DNA of 34,092 bases from Alistipes sp. (GCA_017555695.1 JAFZFX010000053.1:1-34092); one strand, 5' to 3'; shown: positions 25,597 to 32,950, counted from the first letter of the stretch. Numbers and translations are program-made. Notes: a model not told the origin generated them from the sequence alone.

Positions 25597-25890
25597 ATGA
25601 AAGCAGTATTTATGGCTTGTAACCAGTCGATGTACGACGCGGTTATCGATATAATGAAGGAGTTGAACATTAGCGGTTTCACCGGCTGGGAGGAGCTCAT
25701 TGGTAAGGGCTCTAACACAGGCGAGCCCCACTTGGGTAACCACGCTTGGCCGACTATGAACTCTGCGCTCATCTCGATTATGGAGGATGCTAAGGCTGAC
25801 GAGTTTTTGCAGCGCCTCAAGCAACTCGATAACGAGAACCACAAGCAGGGCTTGCGTGCCTTTGCGTGGAGCGTTACAGATGCTATTTAG
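25597..25890 (+). CDS. PG0541-family transporter-associated protein (PII-like)
   Basis: A 97-aa cytosolic protein, last in the efflux operon and 18 nt after the pump stop. KAVFMACNQSMYDAVIDIMKE begins a ferredoxin-like beta-alpha-beta fold, as in PII and CutA proteins. The central loop GKGSNTGEPHLGNHAWPTMN, with Gly, His, Glu and Trp-Pro, sits where PII proteins carry their ligand-binding loop. PG0541-type proteins are recorded as companions of Bacteroidales RND pumps. A role as a trimeric sensor of a metal or nucleotide that gates the pump is an inference; His and Glu in the loop would allow metal binding. Confidence 0.8.
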   Translation: MKAVFMACNQSMYDAVIDIMKELNISGFTGWEELIGKGSNTGEPHLGNHAWPTMNSALISIMEDAKADEFLQRLKQLDNENHKQGLRAFAWSVTDAI

Positions 25891-25973
25891 TTCAATTCAC
25901 GGCGCAACCCTTCTCCTCGGACGATAGGGTAGGCGCAGAAGATTAAAATGATTTATTCTTCATAATTTTGGCG

Positions 25974-26015
25974 TATTCCGTCTGATCTTGTGGTCAGACG
26001 GAATATTTTTTTTTT
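25974..26015 (+). terminator. Terminator of the efflux operon
   Basis: A perfect 12-bp stem, TATTCCGTCTGA (25974-25985) with TCAGACGGAATA (25994-26005), 8-nt loop, followed by a run of about ten T. The clearest intrinsic terminator in the window. Confidence 0.92.
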
Positions 26016-26084
26016 GTGCGACACGGATAGGGTAGATGTCGGACTTTTTTTACTACTCCTATTCCTTCCACCAAAAGGGAATAC

Positions 26085-26106
26085 CTAATGCGTAACTAAT
26101 GCGTAA
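26085..26106. repeat. Tandem 11-bp direct repeat in a gene-free gap
   Basis: CTAATGCGTAA occurs twice in exact tandem (26085-26095 and 26096-26106). The surrounding gap, 25891-26209, otherwise holds only the efflux terminator and the DUF2795 terminator. The period is one helical turn, which suits side-by-side protein binding. On the minus strand the repeats lie inside a 25-codon frame opening with ATG near 26137; it is too short to call. Confidence 0.6.
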
Positions 26107-26137
26107 CTTATACACCAAAAATACCCCTAAAAACATG

Positions 26138-26172
26138 AAAAAAGGCAAAAGTTATAAAACTCTTGCCTTTTT
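26138..26172 (-). terminator. Terminator of the DUF2795 gene
   Basis: AAAGGCAA (26141-26148) pairs with TTGCCTTT (26163-26170), extended by A/T pairs. On the minus strand it is followed by a T-run. It lies 40 nt beyond the DUF2795 stop. Confidence 0.7.
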
Positions 26173-26209
26173 AATTGTTTGATTGCCAAGTGCTTGGCTA
26201 ATCAGTTTT

Positions 26210-26431
26210 TTAATACTCCTCCTCGTTAAAGAAGAAGTCATCTTTTGAAGGGTAGTCGGGCCAAATGTCCTCGATAGACTCGTAGATATCACCCTCATCC
26301 TCAATCTCCTGCAGGTTCTCAAGTACCTCGAGCGGAGAACCAGAGCGAATAGCGTAGTCAATCAACTCCTCCTTTGTTGCAGGCCATGGTGCATCCTCCA
26401 ACTTCGATGCTAACTCTAAAGTCCAATACAT
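26210..26431 (-). CDS. DUF2795 domain protein, small and acidic
   Basis: A 73-aa soluble protein. MYWTLELASKLEDAPWPATK followed by EELIDYAIRSGSPLEVLENLQEI is the DUF2795 pattern: an alpha-helical module with the Trp-Pro-x-Thr-Lys turn. The C-terminal third is very acidic (Asp/Glu rich, ending NEEEY). The domain family has no established function; DNA or nucleic-acid mimicry is only a guess from the charge. It has its own promoter (26511-26540) and terminator, so it is a single-gene unit. It lies downstream of the cobalamin adenosyltransferase gene on the same strand. Confidence 0.85.
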   Translation of the reverse strand: MYWTLELASKLEDAPWPATKEELIDYAIRSGSPLEVLENLQEIEDEGDIYESIEDIWPDYPSKDDFFFNEEEY

Positions 26432-26510
26432 AGTGTTACGGTTTATAGATATTTAATTGATTGTTCGCTTTTTAGCCGCACGATAAAACCCTGCGACCCC
26501 AAATCGGGCG

Positions 26511-26540
26511 CAAAGATACTGAAAAAATGGTAAATGCAAA
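26511..26540 (-). promoter_or_regulatory. Promoter of the DUF2795 gene
   Basis: Minus-strand TTTG (26540-26537), 18-nt spacer, TATCTTTG (26518-26511). The leader would be about 70 nt. Confidence 0.7.
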
Positions 26541-26637
26541 CTTTTCTCGTGCTAATCTTATGACTTTTTACCCTCTTAAGCAAAACGGCACCAGCGAGAT
26601 AGTATAATCTTATGCCCCGTTGTGCTGTGTGTCGCCG

Positions 26638-27189
26638 CTACGGAATCCACAGAATCTCCTCCACGCCACTGCGGTGGGTGATGGTGCGTCCCAAAAGATA
26701 GAAGTAGTCTGACAAGCGGTTGAGATATACCATCGCCTTACACTCTACATCGTGCTGCTCTGCGGCACGCAGTGTCTGGCGCTCGGCTCTGCGACAAATT
26801 GTGCGACAGATGTGAGCCATCGATAGGCGCTCGTCACCACCAGGGATAGTGAACTTTGTAATCTGCGGAAGCGCAGACTGCATCGTGTCTATGGCCTGCT
26901 CCAGCGCCTCAATCGACTCCGATTTTAGTTCGGGAAGATACTTCTCGCCACCTTCGCCAACGGCCAGAATCGAGGCTACGGTCATCAGTTGCGACTCTAT
27001 GCGGCGAAGCATCGCCACCTCGCTCTCGTATGCCTCATCCTTCGATAGTTTGTCGGCCAATAACGCCGTAAAGGCTGTCAGTTCATCCACCGAGCCGTAT
27101 GCCTCTACACGGCAATCGCACTTCGATACGCGCTCACCTCCGATGAGCGATGTAGTGCCCTTATCCCCCGTCTTGGTATATACTTTCAT
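26638..27189 (-). CDS. Cob(I)alamin/cob(I)yrinic acid adenosyltransferase, PduO type
   Basis: A 183-aa ATP:cob(I)alamin adenosyltransferase that makes the coenzyme form of vitamin B12 for radical enzymes such as methylmalonyl-CoA mutase. The N-terminal VYTKTGDKGTTSLIGGERVS is the ATP-binding signature. VEAYGSVDELTAF, FTIPGGDERLSMAHICRTICR and the C-terminal VYLNRLSDYFYLLGR are typical of the trimeric PduO helical bundle, including the Arg residues at the active site. Its start overlaps the stop of the preceding gene by 4 nt, implying translational coupling. No other cobalamin gene is visible nearby. Confidence 0.93.
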   Translation of the reverse strand: MKVYTKTGDKGTTSLIGGERVSKCDCRVEAYGSVDELTAFTALLADKLSKDEAYESEVAMLRRIESQLMTVASILAVGEGGEKYLPELKSESIEALEQAIDTMQSALPQITKFTIPGGDERLSMAHICRTICRRAERQTLRAAEQHDVECKAMVYLNRLSDYFYLLGRTITHRSGVEEILWIP

Positions 27190-27710
27190 AACTTGAACTT
27201 CTGTTTTGGTAGATAGTTGTTGAATACGAGCAAGTAGCCTCTATTGTCAATTGTTGTGCAACGGTGCTGCTCCACAATTTCACGGCACGCCATATCGCGC
27301 GCACGATCCAATGAGGGGCTCATTATGCAGAGCGTAATCTCCGCCTCGGTTGCAGCCTGCGCCAGACGCTTTAACTCCTTGCTGTCGATATTTGTAGTTG
27401 CAACAACAATGTCGTACTGCACGAAACTCTCCAATGCAGAGTCTATGCCAAATGTCTCATATTTGCAATGCACCATCAGGTTCTGCAACTCTCTTGCTCG
27501 ACGCTTGGCCACACCCTCTGCTATGAGCGCATCGTACATATCGCGCTTATCGCTCAAAAATCCAGAACACATAAACACCTGCCTTACTATCGCATATACA
27601 AATGGTGAATGTACGCCGTGTCCACGGAAGTGGCGCGCGCGCTTGATTCGCGATGGTAGGTTTCTCAACCCATATAGGCGTCGGGCTATGTTTCGTCCTG
27701 TGTGCTTCAT
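27186..27710 (-). CDS. Shrunken GHGVHSPF-family methyltransferase-like protein
   Basis: A 174-aa protein with a basic N-terminus and the motif RGHGVHSPFVYAIVRQVF (about residues 28-45), which marks a family of about 250-aa SAM-dependent methyltransferases in Bacteroidetes. The C-terminus (TIDNRGYLLVFNNYLPKQKF) also resembles the end of that family, whose members close with a Lys-Gln-His/Lys-aromatic pattern. Between them the Rossmann core with its Gly-rich SAM loop is not recognisable and roughly 70-80 residues seem to be missing. The reading frame is intact. Catalysis is probably lost; a structural or binding role is possible. It lies between the flavoprotein (23 nt) and the adenosyltransferase (4-nt overlap) in one operon. 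Family call is from memory. Confidence 0.6.
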   Translation of the reverse strand: MKHTGRNIARRLYGLRNLPSRIKRARHFRGHGVHSPFVYAIVRQVFMCSGFLSDKRDMYDALIAEGVAKRRARELQNLMVHCKYETFGIDSALESFVQYDIVVATTNIDSKELKRLAQAATEAEITLCIMSPSLDRARDMACREIVEQHRCTTIDNRGYLLVFNNYLPKQKFKL

Positions 27711-27733
27711 CTTGGGTGCAGAGTATTTCGTGT

Positions 27734-28981
27734 TTACTTCTTCAGCATACCCGCCAGGCGACCTGTCGAGAATGCAATCTGCAGATTATATCCACCAGTG
27801 TTGGCATCGAGGTCGAGTACTTCACCTGCAAAGTAAAGTCCCTTGACCTTGAGCGACTCCATAGTATATTTGTTCACCTCGTCGCAGCATACACCACCCG
27901 CAGTCACTACGGCATACTCAAACGGCGCGTAGTCTGTAATCGGGAATACAAAGCCCTTCAGCGTTCTGATTAATCGAGTAATCTCGGCATCGGTAAGCTT
28001 GCGTATGTAGTTCTTTGAGTGTACATCAATCTCGTGTGCGATAGGCATAACCAAGTGCTTCGGAACGAGCTTACGCAACAACTCCGAGAAGAACTCGTCG
28101 GGCTGCATCTCCTCCATCTCGCGGCGTATGCGCTCCTGCAGAATCTCCTCTGTCAAGGCGGGCTTCATATCTATCACCAGCTTCACGCGCTTTTGGTCAA
28201 TAAGTGCATCCACAGCATCACGGCTCACGCGCAATGCTACAGCACCTTCGATACCTCTATCCGAGAAGCTAATCTCGCCAAACTCCTCCTTCACCAGTTC
28301 GTCCTCTACAAATAGCTGTGCCTGAATATTCTTCAGCAACAGACCATCCAGATATTTGCGCTGGGGGTGCGATGTACGCAGCGGGGTGAGTGACGGGCGC
28401 ACCTCCTCGATGGTGTGTCCTACGCTGTCTGCAAAGATGTAACCGTCGCCGGTAGAACCCGTGCCAGGGTAGCTTACGCCGCCAGTACAAATAATCACAT
28501 TCTCGGCCTCCACCTTGCGCTCAAAACCGCGCTTGTTGATGTATGTTACGCCATAAATCTTACCGTCCAGCGTCAAGATTCTGTTTACGCGAGTGTTGTA
28601 CGAAATCTCTACCTCGTTATCCAGGCAGTAGTCAGTCAAAGCATTGGCAATATCCCACGCCTTGCCGCTCTTTGGGAATACTCGCTGGCCACGCTCGATC
28701 TCGAGCTTTACGCCCAGACGCTCAATGAGGCGGATGGTAGCCTTGTTGTTGAACTCGGCAAATGCCACCTCGAAGAAGTCTGCATTGGTGCGAATCGACT
28801 CCTTGAACTCTTCGGGTGGACGGGCGTTTGTTACATTACATCGGCCCTTACCCGAAATTCTGATTTTACGGCCAGCCTTCTCCATCTTCTCCATCAGAAG
28901 GACCTTCTTGCCGTTGCGTGCGGCTGTTGCTGCGGCCATCAGACCTGCTGCTCCTGCGCCTATAACTATAACATCGTACAT
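27734..28981 (-). CDS. HI0933/BaiN-family FAD-dependent oxidoreductase
   Basis: A 415-aa flavoprotein. The N-terminal Rossmann motif is VIVIGAGAAGLMAAATAARN, followed by EKAGRKIRISGKGRCNVTNA, a strong signature of the HI0933-like (YhiN/BaiN) family. A second FAD contact NVIICTGGVSYPGTGSTGDG lies in the middle, and GLYFAGEVLDLDANTGGYNL closes the C-terminus. Members include the bile-acid reductase BaiN, but most, including this one, have no known substrate. It is the first gene of a three-gene minus-strand operon. A -7-like TACATTTG is at 29007-29000. Confidence 0.9.
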   Translation of the reverse strand: MYDVIVIGAGAAGLMAAATAARNGKKVLLMEKMEKAGRKIRISGKGRCNVTNARPPEEFKESIRTNADFFEVAFAEFNNKATIRLIERLGVKLEIERGQRVFPKSGKAWDIANALTDYCLDNEVEISYNTRVNRILTLDGKIYGVTYINKRGFERKVEAENVIICTGGVSYPGTGSTGDGYIFADSVGHTIEEVRPSLTPLRTSHPQRKYLDGLLLKNIQAQLFVEDELVKEEFGEISFSDRGIEGAVALRVSRDAVDALIDQKRVKLVIDMKPALTEEILQERIRREMEEMQPDEFFSELLRKLVPKHLVMPIAHEIDVHSKNYIRKLTDAEITRLIRTLKGFVFPITDYAPFEYAVVTAGGVCCDEVNKYTMESLKVKGLYFAGEVLDLDANTGGYNLQIAFSTGRLAGMLKK

Positions 28982-28999
28982 CGTAAGTCAAATTTTCTA

Positions 29000-29078
29000 C
29001 AAATGTACAAAATTGTCGCGATATTTATCCTTTTTTGACAACGGAATAACCTCCATTATGCGAAAATTCATATCTTTG
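29000..29078. promoter_or_regulatory. Divergent -7 boxes for the flavoprotein operon (minus) and the TSCPD operon (plus)
   Basis: Minus-strand TACATTTG is at 29007-29000, 19 nt before the flavoprotein start. Plus-strand TATCTTTG is at 29071-29078, 23 nt before the TSCPD start. No convincing -33 boxes. Confidence 0.45.
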
Positions 29079-29100
29079 CTAATATAAATGTTTGTTTAAT

Positions 29101-29355
29101 ATGAGTCAGAAAGTAGTTTATCCCACATCGGGAGTCTGTTCGCAGGCCATCGTCGTGGAGTTGGATGGTGATATTGTTGCCAGCGTTGAATTTATTGGTG
29201 GTTGCCACGGTAATACCCAGGGCATAGCTCAACTTGTTAAGGGTATGCGTGTCGAAGATGTAATTTCTCGTCTGCAGGGTATCGATTGTCGTGGTAAGGG
29301 TACATCGTGCCCCGATCAGTTGGCTTGTGCCCTAAAGTCGATAGTTAGTGAGTAA
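29101..29355 (+). CDS. Stand-alone TSCPD-domain protein (TIGR03905 type)
   Basis: An 84-aa protein consisting of a TSCPD domain, named after the conserved motif near the end of B12-dependent ribonucleotide reductases; here it reads TSCPDQL at 68-74. Four conserved Cys are present: Cys13, Cys35 (GGCHGN), Cys63 and Cys70, with an extra Cys76. They could bind zinc or serve in thiol exchange. The start at 29101 is preferred over an ATG 9 nt upstream because MSQKVVYPTSG fits the family start. It is the first gene of the TSCPD-thioesterase-hydrolase operon. No reductase gene is nearby, so function is unknown. Confidence 0.85.
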   Translation: MSQKVVYPTSGVCSQAIVVELDGDIVASVEFIGGCHGNTQGIAQLVKGMRVEDVISRLQGIDCRGKGTSCPDQLACALKSIVSE

Positions 29356-29368
29356 TGCCGCTAAAGAT

Positions 29369-29851
29369 ATGAAGCGAATCATTAATCCGTGGGCTGATGA
29401 GCCTACCTACCATTGTTACGGCTGCGACCCTAACTCCGAGCAGGGGTTGCGTATGGAGTTCTTCGAAGATGGCGACTATATTGTCAGCCATTGGCATCCT
29501 CGCCCCGAATTTCAGGGTTGGCGCGATACTCTGCACGGCGGCATACAATCTGCTTTGGCCGACGAGATAGCTAGCTGGGTGGTATTTCGTAAGTTCCAAA
29601 CAGCTGGTGTCACTTCGCGTATGGAGGTCAAGTATCTTAAGCCCGTCCATACGACTGACAGCCACATCATACTGCGTGCCCGTGTAGTCAAGCAGATGCG
29701 CAATGTCGTGACCATAGATGTCGAGATTTTCAATGCCGCCGATGAGTTGTCGACCACCGCTACTTGCATCTACTTCCTCTTTCCGCAGCAGCGTGCCCGC
29801 GATGAGTTCGGCTTTATGTCATTTATGACGGAGGATGAAATTGAAAAATAG
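29369..29851 (+). CDS. PaaI-type hotdog-fold thioesterase
   Basis: A 160-aa hotdog-fold protein. YHCYGCDPNSEQGLRMEFF near residue 13, LHGGIQSALADEIASWVVF at about 57 (the HGG active-site motif, with Asp/Glu on the central helix) and the strand SRMEVKYLKPVH mark the 4HBT/PaaI thioesterase class. It probably hydrolyses an acyl-CoA, but the acyl group cannot be predicted. A GTG at 29348 would overlap the upstream stop; the ATG at 29369 is preferred. The two Cys near residue 15-18 are unusual in position and look like the CYGCGxxN element of one PaaI subgroup. Confidence 0.85.
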   Translation: MKRIINPWADEPTYHCYGCDPNSEQGLRMEFFEDGDYIVSHWHPRPEFQGWRDTLHGGIQSALADEIASWVVFRKFQTAGVTSRMEVKYLKPVHTTDSHIILRARVVKQMRNVVTIDVEIFNAADELSTTATCIYFLFPQQRARDEFGFMSFMTEDEIEK

Positions 29852-29858
29852 TTTTGCT

Positions 29859-31076
29859 ATGAGATATAGAGTTTTTTTATCGGCATTGTTTGCCGTTGCA
29901 ATGTGTAGCGTCTCGTCGGCGCAGAGTGTTAAAGAACTAAAGCGTTGGGTCGAGCATAACCTCTCGGCGGTAGAGCTCTCGAAAGAGTCGTTTGCCAACA
30001 AATCATTGAGCGCCGAAGAGGCCCGCGAGGCATCCTCTATGCTCGAATCTCTGTGGCGTGCGCAGATGCAGTTGCGCCACAAGGATGCGCTGGAGAAGGA
30101 GACCTTCAAACGAGGTAATCTGCAGATGAAGTTCAAGGCGATAACCTACGGCGATAAACCCGCTGATGGTCGTAGCCTCTACATCTCTATGCACGGTGGT
30201 GGTGCTACTCACGCTCGCGTGAACGACCAACAGTGGAGCAATCAGATTCGCCTCTACACCCCCGACGAGGGTGTATATGTTGCACCTCGTGCGCCTTGGA
30301 ATGATTGGAATATGTGGTTCAAGCCTGGGATGGATGAGTTCTTCGAGATGCTTATTCAGGCTGCCGTTGCCACTATGGATGTCAATCCCGATAAGGTCTA
30401 TCTGCTTGGCTACTCGGCTGGTGGTGATGGTGTGTGGCGTATGGCTCCGCGTATGGCCGACAGATGGGCTGCTGCATCTATGATGGCGGGCCACCCTGGC
30501 GAGGCGTCGCAGGTCAATCTGCGTAATACTCCCTATATGATTTGGATGGGCGAGAACGATGCCGCATACAATCGTAACGAGCTTGCTGTTAAGCACGGTG
30601 CTATTATGGACTCTCTACAGCGTGCCGACAATGGAGGTTATATCCACGAAACCCATATTATCAAGGGTAAGGGTCACTGGATGGAGCGCATTGATACGCT
30701 TGCCATAGATTGGATGGCCAAGCACCAGCGTAACCCGTATCCCGAGAAGGTTGTCTGGCGTCAAGAGGAGGTAACTCGCAAAGCCTTCTATTGGTTGTCT
30801 GCTCCCGAGAATGAGTGCCGTCACAAGGCAACAGTCATCGCCTCGCGCGAGGGTAATACCATCAATATCGAGTCGTCGGACTACTCACGCCTTACCATCT
30901 ATCTAAATGACGATATGGTTAATCTCGACAAGCCCGTCACTATCCTCTATAAGGGTAAAAAACTCTTCAAGGGTAAACTTCCTCGTACGATAGCCAATCT
31001 GGCACGCACGCTTGACGATAGGGGAGATTTGCGCTATATGTTCCCCGCAATGGTCGAGGTTGAGTTGCCTCAATAG
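29859..31076 (+). CDS. Secreted alpha/beta hydrolase (esterase/peptidase-like) with a C-terminal beta domain
   Basis: A 405-aa exported protein; signal peptide MRYRVFLSALFAVAMCSVSSAQ. An N-terminal helical segment (about 25-80) precedes the alpha/beta hydrolase fold. The oxyanion motif MHGGGATH is at about 111. The nucleophile elbow GYSAGGDG places Ser186, and likely catalytic partners are Asp234 (GENDAA) and His273 (KGKGHW). Residues after about 310 are beta-rich, with a DYSRLTIYLNDDMVNLDKP pattern, perhaps a substrate-binding domain. The shape recalls secreted polyhydroxybutyrate depolymerase/esterase-like enzymes; substrate unknown. The start 8 nt after the thioesterase stop is preferred over 29835, which overlaps it. 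Confidence 0.82.
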   Translation: MRYRVFLSALFAVAMCSVSSAQSVKELKRWVEHNLSAVELSKESFANKSLSAEEAREASSMLESLWRAQMQLRHKDALEKETFKRGNLQMKFKAITYGDKPADGRSLYISMHGGGATHARVNDQQWSNQIRLYTPDEGVYVAPRAPWNDWNMWFKPGMDEFFEMLIQAAVATMDVNPDKVYLLGYSAGGDGVWRMAPRMADRWAAASMMAGHPGEASQVNLRNTPYMIWMGENDAAYNRNELAVKHGAIMDSLQRADNGGYIHETHIIKGKGHWMERIDTLAIDWMAKHQRNPYPEKVVWRQEEVTRKAFYWLSAPENECRHKATVIASREGNTINIESSDYSRLTIYLNDDMVNLDKPVTILYKGKKLFKGKLPRTIANLARTLDDRGDLRYMFPAMVEVELPQ

Positions 31077-31104
31077 CCGCCTCTGCTGTTGCCCAAAAAA
31101 ATAA

Positions 31105-31140
31105 CAAAGCCTGCCTTGTTCACAGACAAAGCAGGCTTTG
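31105..31140. terminator. Bidirectional terminator between the hydrolase and yajC
   Basis: CAAAGCCTGC (31105-31114) pairs with GCAGGCTTTG (31131-31140), with a further TTGT/ACAA inner stem. The minus-strand side has a long T-run (complement of the A-run at about 31095-31101), so it mainly serves yajC. Confidence 0.85.
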
Positions 31141-31158
31141 ATGTTTTGAAGCGGTCGA

Positions 31159-31473
31159 TTACTTCTGCAACTGTGAGTTGTCAGCAACAACCATATTCTT
31201 GTCGATACGCAATGTTACATCGCCATCAACCTGAATCAAGATAGTAGGCTCGCCGGGCTTAACCTCCTTAACAACGCCGTAGATACCGCCAGCGGTGATA
31301 ATCTTGTCACCCTTCTTCAAGCCCTCACGGAACTTGGCCATCTCCTTACGACGCTTTGACTCGGGACGCCACATAAAGAAGTACATTACGCCCACCATCA
31401 GCAACATCATTACCCAGAAACTCATACCACCAGCAGGCTGTACTGCAGCCTCTGCCTGAAGAAAATTAATCAT
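31159..31473 (-). CDS. yajC: Preprotein translocase accessory subunit YajC
   Basis: A 104-aa single-pass membrane protein that joins SecDF in the SecYEG holotranslocon. The hydrophobic helix GMSFWVMMLLMVGVMYFFMW (about residues 15-34) is followed by RPESKRRKEMAKFREGLKKG, then a beta-rich cytoplasmic domain DKIITAGGIYGVVKEVKPGE. All are typical of YajC. It has a possible promoter of its own at 31517-31548 but lies behind nusB and a DUF1573 gene on the same strand, an order common in Bacteroidetes. Confidence 0.95.
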   Translation of the reverse strand: MINFLQAEAAVQPAGGMSFWVMMLLMVGVMYFFMWRPESKRRKEMAKFREGLKKGDKIITAGGIYGVVKEVKPGEPTILIQVDGDVTLRIDKNMVVADNSQLQK

Positions 31474-31516
31474 AATCTTATTACTTTTATTAGTTTATTT
31501 TTGTTTGTTCTTATCG

Positions 31517-31548
31517 CAAATGTACGAATTATAAACCAATCCACCAAT
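31517..31548 (-). promoter_or_regulatory. Possible promoter of yajC
   Basis: Minus-strand TACATTTG (31524-31517) with ATTG (31548-31545) 20 nt upstream. It touches the stop of the DUF1573 gene and gives a leader of about 35 nt. Confidence 0.5.
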
Positions 31549-31997
31549 TATTCCACCTCGGCCTCGATGTAAATCTTCAGCGGAGAGCCGTTTTCGGCGA
31601 AATAAAACTCCAAAAGTTTCATTTGCCATCCCATTTCGCCGCGCGAGTTGAACTCGAAATCTATCGTCGTACTCTCGCCTATGGCTATCGGCTTTCGCCC
31701 ATATCTCACCGTTGTGCATCCGCACGAGGTTGCGTGTCGCAGTATCACCGCGGGGCAACTCTGGTCGTTCACTATGCGCAACTGCTTAGCAATTACCTCG
31801 CCTTGTCGCATACGGCCAAAGCGTAGTGTGTCGCGCAGACCCTGCTCGAGTGCCTGCTCTGTTAGGTGTATGGTTTGTATATTGTCGTTTGTATTCGTTG
31901 GAGTCGATGCTCCCTTGGGTGATGTGCCACACGACCAGATGCCTGCCGATAGCAGCAGTGCTGCCATTGCAACAATATCTCGCCTTGCGCTCTTCAT
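31548..31997 (-). CDS. DUF1573 lipoprotein
   Basis: A 149-aa exported protein with a lipoprotein signal (MKSARRDIVAMAALLLSAG then IWSC; lipid-modified Cys23 probable, though Trp at -2 is unusual). The DUF1573 core is VIAKQLRIVNDQSCPAVILR and ATSCGCTTVRYGRKPIAIGE, with the family's Ser-Cys-Gly-Cys motif, followed by a strand pair ending in IEAEVE. DUF1573 domains have an immunoglobulin-like fold and are frequent in Bacteroidetes envelopes; function unknown. It begins 14 nt after nusB and precedes yajC by 74 nt. Confidence 0.85.
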   Translation of the reverse strand: MKSARRDIVAMAALLLSAGIWSCGTSPKGASTPTNTNDNIQTIHLTEQALEQGLRDTLRFGRMRQGEVIAKQLRIVNDQSCPAVILRHATSCGCTTVRYGRKPIAIGESTTIDFEFNSRGEMGWQMKLLEFYFAENGSPLKIYIEAEVE

Positions 31998-32011
31998 CCC
32001 TTCTGCTCGGA

Positions 32012-32950
32012 TTATATCAGACCGCGGCCGCTCTTGTTGATGAGTCCCTCCTCGTTAAGTACAGCCACAACTCTATCCAACACACCGTTGATGAATGTGC
32101 TACTGCTCTGTGTAGAGTAGAACTTCGCAATCTCGATATACTCGTCCAATGTAACCTTCACGGGGATTGACGGGAACGACATCAACTCGGTCATAGCTGT
32201 CACCATGATGATGTTGTCCATAAATGCCACGCGCTCGATATCCCAGTTGCGTGTCACCTTCTCAATCTGACCAAGGTTGCGGTCGAAGTTGATAGCCGAC
32301 TTCTCGAACAACTCTTTTGCATACTCCAGGTCATCCTCGCTCTTGAACTTGGGCAACACCTTCACATCGCGGTGCGATGCACGCATATTCGACAGTGTGC
32401 GTGTTACCATCACCAGCGCAAAGCCCAGGTCGTCGTTCCAGAGGATAGACTGCTCGTCGAGTACATCCTCCAACATCTCCGATGTCTCCAACTCGTTGGT
32501 GTAGAAGTCTGTCACGAGAGCCAAGTCCTCACGGAATGAACGCTCGGGTGAAGCCATATACTTCTGGTAGTACTCGCTCTGCTCCAACTGTGTGAAGAGT
32601 GTCTTGATGAGTTCGGGATATTTTGCCCACGAGAGTTTGCGCGAAGCCAAGTAATCGTTTACCGAATCGCTGTCGGCAATCAGTCGCACAACAGAATTCT
32701 CTACAAACTTGCGGTTGGGATTCAAATCTTCATAGGTGGGGAGTCGCTTCTGCATAGCCACCTGCTGGCGCTGCTCGGCGTAAGAAGCAACCTCTACAAT
32801 GAGTGACAACATCTGGAAATAGAGGTCGTAAGTTTTGTCGATAGATGTGACGAGTGTCTTCTCCGATGCCATCAACGACTCCGACTCCGATTTTAGATGT
32901 GCATACAAGGCCTTCAAGACCTTAATTCTGAGCAATCTTCTGCTAATCAT
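32012..32950 (-). CDS. nusB: Transcription antitermination factor NusB (long Bacteroidetes form)
   Basis: A 312-aa NusB homologue, more than twice the length of E. coli NusB (139 aa). The N-terminal SRRLLRIKVLKALYAHL corresponds to the start of NusB, and the C-terminal third contains the core RNWDIERVAFMDNIIMVTAM, IPVKVTLDEYIEIAKFYSTQ and STFINGVLDRVV. Between them about 150-170 residues of predicted helices are inserted or extended, with many charged residues. This long form is usual in Bacteroidetes as I recall. NusB with NusE binds boxA in rRNA leaders. It heads the nusB-DUF1573-yajC cluster; a clear promoter lies at 32975-33006. Confidence 0.9.
   Translation of the reverse strand: MISRRLLRIKVLKALYAHLKSESESLMASEKTLVTSIDKTYDLYFQMLSLIVEVASYAEQRQQVAMQKRLPTYEDLNPNRKFVENSVVRLIADSDSVNDYLASRKLSWAKYPELIKTLFTQLEQSEYYQKYMASPERSFREDLALVTDFYTNELETSEMLEDVLDEQSILWNDDLGFALVMVTRTLSNMRASHRDVKVLPKFKSEDDLEYAKELFEKSAINFDRNLGQIEKVTRNWDIERVAFMDNIIMVTAMTELMSFPSIPVKVTLDEYIEIAKFYSTQSSSTFINGVLDRVVAVLNEEGLINKSGRGLI

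Noticed and set aside
25891-26209. Missing small gene between the efflux operon and the DUF2795 gene
   Set aside because: Only a 25-codon frame with an ATG is present; it is reported as an observation but not supported as a gene.
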